Shown in pieces: positions 1-10,728 of a DNA stretch of 64,000 bases; the first letter of the stretch is position 1, and each line of letters begins with the position of its first letter. The notes beneath the pieces were generated by a model. It was given only the letters and a program-made list of their open reading frames with translations. It had not been told where the DNA came from and searched no databases. Location of the stretch: assembly GCA_022496205.1 (NCBI GenBank), contig WTXD01000047.1:1-64000 (forward strand). The letters are read 5' to 3'. Both the position numbers and the translations under genes were made by a program. The stretch is from Gloeopeniophorella convolvens. Taxonomy: Eukaryota; Basidiomycota; Agaricomycetes; Russulales.

Positions 1-3000
1 CCGACGTTGCCAACGCCGAGCACTTGCTTCAGCAGCAACTGAACCTTCTCCTTATCGTCATCGATCCTGTGCTTTTCCTCAACCCAGCGCATCTCACGCT
101 GCTCATAGAGACTACCGAGCGCGTGCAAGCTGCCGATGGCAGTGTCGAGCGCGCGGCGGAGGTCCTCCTCGCGCGTGTCGCTGCTGCTTGACGGCGAGCC
201 GTCGCGCGACGACGCCGACGCCTTCGAGAGCTGCTCGAGCAGCGGCAGCGAGCGCGAGGTGCGGCGGCGCGCAGCGACCCCCGCGAAGGACTCGCGGATG
301 CGGGCCATCTCGGGTGAGTCGAGGAGCGCTACGTCGCGCCGGATCGCACGCGACGCCACAGAATGATGTTTGCTCGTATGGGAGGGCGCAGCGAGCAGCA
401 CGAGGGTGGTGTCGGTCTCGCGATCGAGTGTGTGGAACTATGATGCGGGAAAGCCCGGCAACGGGGTCAGACCTGCCTAAACGAACGGGTATGGAGCAAG
501 AGGCACTCACAGCACGAAGCAGGGCTTCCCAGCGAGCCTTCCACCTCCGGCGGCGTTTCTCAGGGTTGCTGACATACTCGGTATGGAATTCGAGCTGCAA
601 CAGGTCGTCCGACATCCCCTCGACGCCTATGTCCTCATCGATCCATTCCCCCTCCTCTGAATCCATCTCATCTTCGTCATCCGCGCTCTCGTCCCAGCGT
701 GCTGCACGCGGCGCATAAGGCCGAGGGGCAGAGTGCTGCTCTCCGACCTTGGATTCCCCGGCAGTCTCCTCGCCAGACGAAAGCTCCGGGCTTGTGTCGC
801 GTGGTTGCGTGCTCTCCACACGTGGAGGCGGGCGGGCCTTTGCGCGGGTACGTAAGTCTTGAGAACGTTCACCGTGGCGCAGCCGATGACCCGAGCGTGC
901 GGCGTGTGGCGGCATCGAGACGGGTTGATGGCTTGGGCTCGAACGCATGCTCGCGATTGACTCCGCGAAGCCAGCACGCCTTCCGCCGCCAAAGACATTG
1001 CTTGTCTGCAGGAACGTCCACGGGTTGTATTGGGGTCCGGGGAACGGCGTAGACGATGGCGAGAGCGTCGAATCGGAAACCATGCCTCCGTTGTTCAGGG
1101 CGTAGATCTGCATTTGCAAGGCCAGCTGCTCGCGAACGACATTCGGGTCCATCTGTGCAAGATCCATAGTGCCATTTTGCGAGCCTGTGTAACTCTGTCC
1201 GCGGCGAATGTGGCCATACGGATAAGGATACGGCGAGCCGACTGGCGGGGCGGGGCTATAAGGAGGAAGTACAGGTTTGACGCCATTCGCACGGCCCATT
1301 CCGGAGATAAGAGGCGAAGGTGATGGCGCAGCGGTGTGGCTGTGAGGCGTAGGTGGGATGGGAGCGCCAGGGCGGGAATGCGCAGACATGGGTGACTGCG
1401 GATAGGCATGGTAGTACGCTGCAGCAGGGTCGTCAAGGAAGTGATCAGGTTCCTCATGGCTTGGCGAGTGGACCTGGTGCGGCGAATTGACATTGCGAGC
1501 CGGGTTGATTTGCGGTGCCGAGTAGGAGCGGTGATGATGTTCAGGCGGTAGCGACTTGAGTTGCTCTAATGTACGGTCGAAGCTGGCTGCGTCGAATGAA
1601 CGCAACCCAAGCTGGTCTGTAGCACCATTACGGCTGCGGATGCGTGGAGCCTGTTGTTGATGCTGCTGAGACCGCGACTGAGGCTGGGGATGAGCAGGAG
1701 AGCTGCGCGCATTGAACCCGCGTTCGGGAGGGAGGCTCGCTGAAGGGGAGCGCGGTGTATAGCTCTCCTCATCCTGAGACTGCGTACGACCGAAATCTCG
1801 CTCATGCCCGTCGTCGTCGTCGTCATCATCATCGTGCTGTTGCTGGGTTTCATCTGATGACTTGCGTTGGCTCTGGGAGTGAGTATCGCGACCGTTGCGC
1901 TCATGGCGCGTATCATAGCGGGGGTCGAAACCTTCTGGAAGGAGGTCCGAAGAAGGCGTAGGAGATGATCCGATGTGACGCTGGCGGTCCACGTCTCGCG
2001 TTTCCTGCTCGTGGCGATGGGAATGCCGTCCATAGTCGCTCCCTCCAGGCGTCCATCGGTCTTGCTCGCGCTCCTGTTCGCGCTCATCGGTGCCATCCTC
2101 CTCGGGCTCCTCCTGGACTGGCAGCGATTTATCAGGAGTCCGCGCCTTGACGGATTGACCGGTAGGCGACTGGGTGGTCAGTGCAGCCACCGAGGGCGGT
2201 GTGGTGCGAAGTGGCTCCGTATACGGCACGTTTTGGCGGGAAGCCGGAGGGCTGGGCGGAAGGGCGGCACTCTGTGCCGTGCGGAGCTCGCGATCGTACT
2301 GGGTGTATGAAGCCGTGTGCTCGCCAGGTGTGCTGAGGGGAGTGAGGTACTGGGGGGATTCCGTGCGTTGGGCTTCGACCTTCGGTGAAGGTTGCTGAGT
2401 AGGAACCGTTGGTGGGATATCACGCTTCATGCTGCCACGACGGTGAAGCTCACGATCCCGTTCCCGTTCCCAAGTATCGCGGTCATGGTCGCGCGCGGTA
2501 TCACGGCGCTGCAGTATAGTAGGGCTTTCTCCCGACTCGCGTGGACTTTGACGCTCATTGCTACGAACACGTTCGAGGGTAGACTCCTTGGGTAGTGAGC
2601 CCGACTCGAATTGGGTGGCGTTCCTTGAGACAGGGCCGGAGCTCGCGCCTCCTGCGTATGCCACCCCCGACATACCCGCACCCATAGAGTGCGCCTGGTC
2701 GATTTCCGCTATAAGTTCTGGAGTCATCTGGAACGACTCTAGCGACATGAATTGTGGCGGGGCAGCACGCCCCGGGGGCCGAGCGAAACCCAACGCCGGC
2801 GTGATCTGGTTTGAGCTGTGCTGAAGTAAGTTGGGCTGGCTATGGTTATGCGGCAGAGGAGGCATTTGGTGGTGGACGTTTTGCTGGCTCATGGTGTGAA
2901 CAGGTAGAGGTGGCGGAGTTAGGCGCTCGGGAGTGCCGTCTCTACTAGTGCTGTGGTGTGCCAAAGGGGAGGTAGCGCGGCGGATAGAACCTGAGATGGT

Positions 3001-3520
3001 CTGTGCTGTCAAAGGAGGCGAGCGTCTCTGGTGAAACGAGGCTGTGGAGGCTGTGGGGCTCGGCTGTCCGTTGAATGAGCCTTGGTAGGAGCCAGTCGAT
3101 TGGCCGCGGGTAGTCCTCTGGCGTTCGCGAAGAGACGGCGAAGGTGAAGTTTCGCGGGGCGACGAGCTCAGCCCTGGGAGAGAAAGGAAGTATATCAGTA
3201 CTTGATCATACGAGTGATTGAGAGTAAGCACAGGCGAGAGAAGGACGGTGCACAAATTTTCGATTGCACAAGCAGCACGCCAGGATACAGCAGATGAGAG
3301 AAAAAAATCTGGTTTGCAAGGCAAACGGGAGTCAGGAAGATCGTGGACACGAGCAAGCGCGATCGTAGCGAGAAGGTGATGTGAAATTGACGCCTCCGCA
3401 TGGGAGGGTGCAATGCCTCCTCGCGTGCACCATCGATCCTTAAGTAGGAGAGAAATCAAACACACCTTGCGAGGAACCTGTTGTGGGTTTCCTAGTAAGA
3501 GGAGGCGATTGCGTTGACAT
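1..3520 (-). CDS. Disordered coiled-coil protein, unknown function (3' partial)
   Basis: Three exons are visible: 3520-3466, 3173-511 and 437-1, with the last running off the window. The short first exon encodes MSTQSPPLTRK and joins in phase 1 across a 292-nt intron, long for this region. The central exon is almost wholly low complexity: Ser/Pro/Gln/Arg-rich, with a run of Asp near 1807-1834 and Arg-Glu/Arg-Asp stretches. The ordered part is at the C-terminal end. An acidic segment is followed by a motif around DDLLQLEFHTEYVSNPEKRR, which continues across a 73-nt intron into FHTLDRETDTTLVLLAAPSH. Beyond that comes a Ser-rich stretch and then a charged helical segment (EEDLRRALDTAIGSLHAL), probably coiled coil. 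Joining 511 to 437 rebuilds a continuous ordered segment, which supports the splice. I recognise no named domain. It may be a basidiomycete-specific conserved protein, but I assign no function. Confidence 0.8.
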
Positions 3521-4887
3521 GGGGAGGGAAGAAGGGGAGGGGAAAGGGAGGACGTCGAGAGCAAAAGATAGAGCCGGAAAAGTGGAGTCGGATGTGAATT
3601 GAAGTACACACGCGAACGGCGGACTCGCGTTTCCAACGTGGCTTGCAATACACAAGAGCAGATGAGATGGCCGAAGACAACGAGGTGCAGCCCACCAGGT
3701 AAGGAAATTCGCCTCGAGGCAGATCACAGCATATCTCATAACTTGACGCCGCGGACCGGCGGTGCTAGCACACGCATAGCACAAAAAACGGCTTGGAGAT
3801 TCAAAGACATGATAGTCAGGAAGAGAAAGAACAAAGTAGGAGCTGTCCGAGAGGACAAAAGACGTGTCGTCAGTGACAACAGTCCTTTGAACAAACCAAA
3901 CCGAGAAACGGGCAGTGCTTAGTCAGCGCGCCAGGGTCGTACTCCCGCCACGTTTCCCGCCCTCGTTTTATCTCCCACCGCGTGCTTCCGGCGCGCACCG
4001 TACCTTAAACACTCTCTTAACCTGGCCGTGATAGGCCCCTCGAGCCCGAGAAGCCGGATAGGGCAATGCGTCAGTCGTCGACGGCCATCAGCCGCTTGAG
4101 GCCGGTATCCCGTGGTTATGACTGCGGCCCTTCATCATCTAGGTCCGTCTATTGTTGTATCGAGTCTTTACTAGCTCATTCGGTGTGATATGTCACATCG
4201 TATGTGCACGCGACCCCTTTTTTCGCTAGCCTCTACAGGGCCTGTCAATTGTATATCTTTGTTCTCAAGTATGGCTAGCTGAGAGCTCGTGCAAGCGGCA
4301 CGCCAACTTGAGCGCGAAGCCGACTCTAGCACTAATCCAGCGTGCGGAGCGCCGGCTCCTACTGATGCACTGGTACGTCAGGCGGTCTGACATATGAAGT
4401 TCCCATCTCATCTCCCAGTGGTGCCCACACCTGTTCCGCGGTCGCTCGCCTCTCCATGTGCCACAGAAGGTCCGAACTGTGCAATCTGTCTGTATGCTGA
4501 AGGAGATTTCCGTCTGGGTGTTTCGAGAAGGTCTCGGCAACACTGAAATGACCGTGTGCAATGAATGAATGAATTATGTGCGACTCGGAACGCGTGGAGA
4601 GCAGGCGGGACCTACTGGCGCTAAGAAGGTCTTATAATCTCATTCCCATTGCAAAGTTGCCTGTGTTCACGTTTTCTCCCACTCATTCAGTTTCAGGAAG
4701 TATACTGTTTCGATCCTGGGCACCATGCCGTGAACACGAAGTACGCTAGCGATTTTGCACTCAGCGATAGCGCAGCGTCCGCATCGCAAGATGCCGATGT
4801 GAGGCATACAGAAGACCTGAGTCAATGGATTTGCACTCTACCGGGAGCAAATATTGTGATAAATACAGTGCGCGACCACATGAGTCA
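3521..4887. other. Intergenic; upstream of the disordered protein gene
   Basis: No gene recognised. The part next to 3521 should contain the promoter of the minus-strand gene ending at the left edge. An open plus frame at 3599-3922 has no domain, no splice-consistent neighbours and no recognisable similarity, and I treat it as chance. Confidence 0.5.
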
Positions 4888-6402
4888 TTACTGATACACT
4901 TTGATCCAGGAAAACTCGAAGAACGCATTGCTGAACGCATTGGGGTTGTTGTTCACGAAGTCTAGTCAGGAATCATCGCTCAGACAGGCCGACCCCCGGT
5001 GAATGTATGCATGACCCACCAACACACGTGCTGGGACATCCAGAAGCACCATATGCACCGCCGCTTCCTGCCCAGTCTCCGCCTGTGTGAAGCCCACGGG
5101 TCAAGAAGCCCATCTTGTACGTGGCAAAATCGCTCACAGAGGTCAATATTAATAATGATGCTCGCCGGACCGAAGTGAGAGTCGATGTTGCATTGTGTAT
5201 TGGGGAAATAAGCATCGGGGGTGCCCTTCTGGAGGTGAGCACTCTTGATCTCATCCCACACGCACAGTGAACATACCCAGTTGTCCGAATTAATGGAGCC
5301 TGCTCCATTCATCACTTCATTTGGAACGGACTTGCTGTTCCGTGACCAGAACCACACCTTGACGAATTGCGGTGTGCGTTCCATGGCGTACCTACAATAC
5401 CCCTCGGTCACCATAACATGAAACACGCTCGCTCATACGCACCATCCTCCCCCGTTGGAATTAAATGATGGTCCGTAGCTGTTCGCATCTGACAGACTCA
5501 CACCGCAGCCTGAATTACCATTCGCAGCCGTGTCGCAGTTCAGGCCTGTGTGTGACCTGCCGGACCACTCGAGTCAGCACCAGCCCTGCGCACGGCACCT
5601 GCGCGGCGGCACGCGCACCCGCTCATATCACGCGACGAAGGCATCGAGCAACCTGTTTTCCGCCAGCATCAGAACACGCCTCTCACGCCGCGCAGGCGCA
5701 CGCACCGGGGCTGGTGTGCAACGTGACGAGATTCGAGCCCTGGTCGTTCACGCCTTCAACAATGTCAATCTCTCCCTGCGCACGACGCGTTCAGCCTTCG
5801 GGGCATCCTCGGGCAGGCTGCGAACGCACCCCTGCCGGCCAGTTATCCCCATTCTCCCATATTGCGGGCCAAGTTCTGCGGATCGAGACTCGACGTTTAG
5901 CCATTTCGGGCGCGGGCGTGACAGGCCACGCACCCGCAGCCTTGCGGCATGTGCACGACGTTGTATCTGCGGAGAAAGCCATCAAGCACCCGCCGAGCGC
6001 GCCCGGCGGCCGCCCGGCAGCAGGCGCGGCACTCACATCGAGACGTGCGTGTCATAGTGCTGGTTCGATGTGATTCTGACCGAGTTGCGCCCAGGCCCGC
6101 TGGCGCTTAGCTTCGTGGTGTGGTCGGCGCGTATCATGAAGTTGCCGCCGGAGACGGTCGCCAGGCCTTTGCCCTGCGCGTCGCCGCTTGACAGGTAGTT
6201 CCTTCGAGAAACGTTACAACGCGACAGGTCGCTGGTGAACAGGAAGGACGCACACACGCCCGTGCGTTGGGTCGGCACCCGTGAAGAACTGGAAGTTCGA
6301 GAAGAAGTTGTTGCCTTCATAAGTATCCGCGAGAGAGTACTTCCACGCCAATGCAGGGCTTGCTGCGAGAACGGGAAGAAGAATAGACACGAACGACTTC
6401 AT
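4888..6402 (-). CDS. GH16 endo-1,3(4)-beta-glucanase-like, copy 1
   Basis: Eleven exons: 6402-6254, 6201-6037, 5966-5934, 5875-5830, 5775-5706, 5652-5619, 5556-5443, 5391-5277, 5228-5138, 5082-5020 and 4961-4888, giving 317 aa. A signal peptide (hydrophobic after MKSFVS, likely cleaved after ALA at about residue 19) implies secretion. Fungal laminarinase-type GH16 landmarks appear in order: W/Y-S-L-x-D-T-Y near the mature N-terminus, HMPQGCGTWPA, GEIDIVEGVND, a GCSM segment, NSYGPSFNSNGGGWYAMER, and a C-terminal FEFSWIKVYQ. GEIDIVE (residues 132-138) carries the two catalytic glutamates, E133 (nucleophile) and E138 (acid/base), with D135 between them. The family hydrolyses beta-1,3 or mixed-linkage beta-glucans in fungal or plant walls by a retaining mechanism. 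All introns are 50-70 nt. It is one of a tandem pair with 7358-8928. Confidence 0.93.
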
Positions 6403-7357
6403 GGGCAAGGACGAGGTAAGAGTCGCAAATAACACAGACGAGGAAGGGCACTTCAGACTTGCACTCCGCGCAGCGCACCAGCGTTTTTATGCCCACCAGC
6501 AGTTCAGTGACAACGCAACGGAGGCGGCCAAGACCTCGACGTAAACGTGCGGTAATTATGGACAGGTGAGACCGTGAAGATGTCTTACTCCTCCTCTCTA
6601 ATTGCCCCCGTCCGTGGCGACGATGTGAAATGCGGACACGATGTCGAGTTCCATATGCCGACAGGGGGACAAGACGGAGGAAGGTGTCAGTCTTGTCCTG
6701 GGTTCCTTAGCCGCGCGACAGCCACTGGACTCACCATTACCGAGTTGGAAGACTCGCTTCGCATTCTAGTGCATTGTCTTTACCTGATACAGACCTTCGT
6801 CGAAATATTTACAACACGTTACGCTGTCTCCGGTCGAAGGAAGTGCGGCACTTGCGGTGTCTGACAGGGCGAAATATAGTGGCGTCTCTGTCCTATGAAC
6901 ATCCTGCTTACAGAACGGGGTTTAGTGGCACGCAGGGCGCAGCGATGGTGCCCTACACGTGGCCTAACATTGAGGATAACGGCAGAGCTCGCTTGGCACA
7001 GTGCCATTGAAGCACTGAATCCTAAGTTGCCGTGTACCTTGCAAAGGTACCAGGAGGCGGCTGCAGCCCTCGGGCAAGCCTCGTTGCACATTCTACGTCA
7101 TGCAACAAGCGCCTTACAACGACCGGGGGCGCAGAACCACCCGCAGGCACCACCTTGCGCCGGACACCTATGCCGTAACGAAGAGCTCTTCGAAACACGG
7201 CCGCAAGCACCCCAAACACAGAATGGGGATCATTCCACGACCCTTTCAGCTTTACATAGCAACAGAGAACCTCACGTCGACACATACGAGTACAGACCCA
7301 ATCAACCAAAAATACATGCGCCCTGCGCATCCCCACCTGAGACCCCAAAAGGCAAAT
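6403..7357. other. Spacer between the GH16 tandem copies
   Basis: It holds the promoter of the downstream copy (TATA-like at 6484-6490) and the 3' flank of the second copy. Open frames here (for example 6574-6864 plus, 6819-7091 minus) show no domain. I see no GH16 remnant between the two copies. Confidence 0.5.
6484..6490 (-). promoter_or_regulatory. TATA-like element of GH16 copy 1
   Basis: On the minus strand the sequence reads CATAAAAAC about 82 nt upstream of the ATG at 6402. The second GH16 copy has a TATAAAT at almost the same distance, which makes a core-promoter role plausible. There is no experimental support. Confidence 0.45.
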
Positions 7358-8928
7358 TTACTGATACACCTTGATCCACGCAAACTCAAAGTATGCGTTG
7401 TTAAACGCGCTCGGGTTGTTGTTCACGTAATCTCGGGGTTGAACGCACTGTCAGACAGCGCACGCACAGAGCCTCGCAAGATCGACATACCGACACACGT
7501 GCTGGGGCACCCAGAGGCCGCATACACGCTGCTGGTCCCCGCCCAGGAGCCACCTAAGATAACAAGGGCGCTCAACACGCGAAGCGCCGAACGGGCCATC
7601 ATGGACCCACAGAGATCGATGTCGACGATGATGTTCGCAGGGCCAAAGTGCGCGTTGATATCGCAGCTCGTGTTCGGGAAATACGCGTCCGGCGTCCCCT
7701 ATCAGAGCCGACGGTCAACCACACATACGAAAGGAGGACACAACACGCACCCAGCTCCCCGAATCGGCCGTGCTCGCGCCGTTCTTGACGTCGCTCGGCA
7801 CAGACGCGTCGTTCCGGCGCCAAAACCACACCTTGATAAAGTTGTTCGAGCGCTCGACCGCGTACCTGCCACCACCATCGCGCCCGTGAGTACTGCATCA
7901 CCCCCCGCGCGCGCAGGCACGTATGCACGCACCAGCCCCCGCCGTTCGCGTTGAAGCTCGGGCCGTAGCTATTCGACTGCGTAACCGCGACGCCGCATCC
8001 AGCGTTATTGTTGCTCCCCGGGCTGTCGCACGTGAGCCCCGTGTGCGAGCTGCGCGCCGCCGGCCCCCGTCAGCCCGCACAGACGCGTCCCCGCGCAAAC
8101 GCGGCACGGGACACGCACCCGGTCATGTCCCGCGACGCCGGCATGCTGCAGCCTGGTGGAGCGCGTCAGTGCACGCGCGCGTGCATGCCGTGCACGGAGC
8201 ACGCACCGGAGCTGGTGTGAAGGGTGATCGTGTCCGCACCCTGGTCGTTCACGCCTTCGACGATGTCGATCTCGCCCTGCGGGTGGGGGTGGGGGGGCAA
8301 ACCATGCCGTCAGCCCACACGCTCCATCGGTCAGAGACGCACGTACCCCCGCGGGCCAGTTATCGCCGTTCTCCCAGACCGCCGGCCACGTCCTGCAGGG
8401 AAGCGTGAGCGCGCCGCGTCATGATCATCTCGCGCGGGGCTGCACGCACCCACAGCCCTGCGGCATGTGCAGGATGTTGTACCTGCGCGGTGCGGCACGC
8501 GTGAGCCCAGCGACCGTCACCATTCGGAGAGGGCACGCGCAGCTCACACGGTGACGTGCTGGTCCCACTGCTTGTTCGACATGATGCGCACCGAGTTGCG
8601 CCCGGGCCCGCTCGCGCTCAACTTGGTCGTGTCGTCCGCGCGAATGAAGAAGTTCCCGCCCGAGACGTACGCGAGCCCGGAGCTCTGCGCGGTCGACTCG
8701 GACACGTACACCCTGCACGCACACACAAAGACATCAGCATGATCATCGCCGCGGCGCGGTGACGCGAAGGCGCAAAGGCGGCACGCACACGCGGCCCTTG
8801 GTGGGGTCCGCCGCGGTCACGAACTGGAAGTTGTCGAAGAAGCCGTTGCCCGAGAACGTGTCGGTGAGGCTCCACGCCGCCGCGGAACCCGCGAGCGCCA
8901 CAGCAGAGGCAAGCACGGCGAGCTTCAT
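7358..8928 (-). CDS. GH16 endo-1,3(4)-beta-glucanase-like, copy 2
   Basis: Eleven exons: 8928-8789, 8712-8548, 8482-8450, 8392-8347, 8276-8207, 8152-8119, 8049-7933, 7865-7751, 7698-7611, 7553-7491 and 7431-7358, giving 314 aa. The MKLAVLASAVALAGSAAAW signal peptide is followed by the same GH16 landmarks as copy 1. These are HMPQGCG, TWPAVWENGDNWPAG, GEIDIVEGVND with E130 and E135 catalytic, GCSMPASRDM, NSYGPSFNANGGGW and the ending WIKVYQ. Every intron lies at the same codon and phase as in copy 1, and seven of the eleven exons have identical length. The pair therefore arose by tandem duplication after the introns were in place. It is probably secreted and acts on beta-1,3-glucan. Coding GC is clearly higher than in copy 1, so the copies have drifted in base use. 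Confidence 0.93.
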
Positions 8929-9011
8929 GATCGTGCCTACCAAGCAAACGTCAGCTCCAGCGGAAGTTATGCACTTCTGCGAGCCCCCACTGGCACGCGG
9001 GGTGCGAGCGC

Positions 9012-9018
9012 ATTTATA
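9012..9018 (-). promoter_or_regulatory. TATA box of GH16 copy 2
   Basis: The minus strand reads GGTATAAATG about 84-90 nt upstream of the ATG at 8928, the same relative position as the TATA-like element of copy 1. Confidence 0.5.
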
Positions 9019-9921
9019 CCAGCGCGCTGTCACTCACCTGCTGAGACACGGGCAGTCTTCGCTTCCCGAAAGGGTGCGATGCCCCCCCATGGCTGAAACC
9101 TGCCAAAGGACGCGACGCTCATCAATCCAGCGCGAAGCAGCCACACCCGCCCACGAATAGAGCGACGGCAGCGCGCCGAAGCGCGTCCCGCGCTGCCCCA
9201 GCACGCCAAACGCGGAGGCAGGCACCACGCTTCCATCTCCCAGCGACCGCCAATGAAAGCGCGTCCTCCGGAAGTTTGGGCAGCACGGAAGCCAGCACGC
9301 ACGTCCCGCCCCCGTCGCGCGCCGGCCCGGGGACTGGGAATGGCAGGCCGCGCAGCCTCGGACCCAGCATCGAAGCAGAGACCAGGACTCGGCACGATCG
9401 GCCTGGGGCACGGTGGATCCCGTGGGCCGCTGCGCGCCACAAGCACTGCTGGCTCGGCGGCAAGATAACCGCGCCACGCGCCACAATCGTCCCAGGCTCG
9501 CCAGGCACGTGTGGGCCAGCCGGCTTCCGAAGTGCTCCAAGGTTGACGCAATCGGCGCCTCGAGGCCGGCGTCGCCGAAAAGTCTATCGCAGCGAAGCCC
9601 CGGGGCGACAGGAAGTCTTCAAGAAGTGCCCACTGGTTCCGTATCAGAGCTTAGTAGCTTCGTGCGATTGAGCGCGCCGCGTCGGCGCGCCGAGTACTGC
9701 CGCAAGCAACCCAAAAGATCTAGACAGGGTCAGATGCCCCCACCGCTCTCGAATATGCCGCCATGGAGACAGCCTGACGACTGAAAAAATCCGATTATGC
9801 CCCGGCTCTGAGGGGGCATGGCAGGCGGGGACGTACGAATGCAAACAGCATGACGGCAATGGACTGGCGTCCAAGACAAACTCGCATGTGTGCAGGTGCG
9901 AGGCGCGTCTTCTATCCAGGG

Positions 9922-10036
9922 GCGCAGGTCATGCGCGCCCGCGCTGGTTCAAGCCCCAGACAGCCTGTAGCGGTACCCGTTTGAGCGGTGCGCGCCGCAG
10001 AGCAGCGCCAGTGCTTACCTCGTGACGGGCGCGCAC
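9922..10036. repeat. Degenerate repeat, copy 1
   Basis: This block shares with 10132-10224 and 10626-10721 a common order of words: GGTCATGC, then CCCGCGCTGG, a CAG..TGTAG/GTAG segment, GCAGCGCCAG and CCTCGTGACG. A longer, weaker match extends left, so about 9559-10036 parallels 10258-10721. That match includes the shared words AAGTCTATCGCA, GGTTCCGTATC and GCGTCCAAGAC. On the minus strand the common end reads CGTCACGAG followed by GTAAGC, resembling a splice donor. Confidence 0.6.
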
Positions 10037-10131
10037 AATGCAAGGCGCGCGTTTGCGAGCTGCTTCGTCCGGTCGAGCGCACCGTGAGACAGCACTAGAC
10101 GGCCGCAAACCGTTAAGCAGCCCGGACACGG

Positions 10132-10224
10132 ACAGCGGGTCATGCCACGTGCCCGCGCTGGCCACAGCCCGTAGCGGCGCCCGTCGCCAGATCCAGCAGC
10201 GCCAGTGCTCACCTCGTGACGCGC
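10132..10224. repeat. Degenerate repeat, copy 2 (core only)
   Basis: Contains GGTCATGCCACG, CCCGCGCTGGCCACAG, CCCGTAGCGG, CAGCAGCGCCAGTGCTCACC and TCGTGACG in the same order as the other two copies. The left extension is not evident here. Confidence 0.55.
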
Positions 10225-10625
10225 GGCGTGTGCCGCAAGCTCCAAGCCCGATCCATCGACGCCTCGAGGCGCCCCACAGAAAAAAGTCTATCGCAACGAA
10301 GCCGCGCGACGACGTCTTCCCTCAACAAGTGCCGGTTCCGTATCGCTATCAGAGCGCCCGCTCCGTCCAATTGCGCGGCGTTCGCGCAGGAACAGCGCCA
10401 GGTAAGCATGACCCCGCAGAGGACAGCTTGACGGCTAGAATTAAATTACGATTATGCCTCCCCGGGTCTGGGGGGGGCAGGGCGGGTACAGTATAGAGTA
10501 ACTTGCACGATACTTACAGGAGAACGTACGGGTACAGACAATCGTGATCATGACAGCGTCCAAGACGAAACTTGCATGCAGGCGCGGGGCGCGCGTCTTC
10601 TCCCAAAGAATATCACCATATCAAG

Positions 10626-10721
10626 GGAGCGCGGGTCATGCGCGCGCGCGCTGGCCACAGTCTGTATTTGAGCGGTGCGCGTCGCGGAGCAGCGCCAGAG
10701 CGTACCTCGTGACGGGCGCAC
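10626..10721. repeat. Degenerate repeat, copy 3 at the 3' end of a gene
   Basis: Third copy of the block, ending eight bases before the stop codon of the minus-strand membrane-protein gene, so it corresponds to that gene's 3' UTR. The other two copies may be duplicated 3' flanks, perhaps left by loss of a further tandem gene copy. Confidence 0.6.
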
Positions 10722-10728
10722 ATGGGGC

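Larger units (their letters stand above)
8929..10728. other. Intergenic with degenerate repeats
   Basis: No gene resolved. It contains the copy 2 promoter and, from about 9559 onward, a diverged duplication abutting the 3' end of the membrane-protein gene (see repeat entries). Minus-strand frames at 9030-9551 are long but lack domains and overlap in three frames, as expected of GC-rich non-coding DNA. Confidence 0.5.

Noticed and set aside
112..3648. A single 1178-codon minus frame as one uninterrupted gene
   Set aside because: Its ends read through a 73-nt intron at 438-510 and a 292-nt intron at 3174-3465; splicing restores ordered sequence at the 3' side and a clean start exon.
9030..9551. 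173-codon minus frame upstream of GH16 copy 2
   Set aside because: Overlapping open frames in all three minus registers, no domain and no splice context; typical of GC-rich non-coding DNA.
9943..9958. tRNA B-box-like GGTTCAAGCCCC
   Set aside because: No A-box or acceptor stem can be paired around it; it lies in the degenerate repeat.
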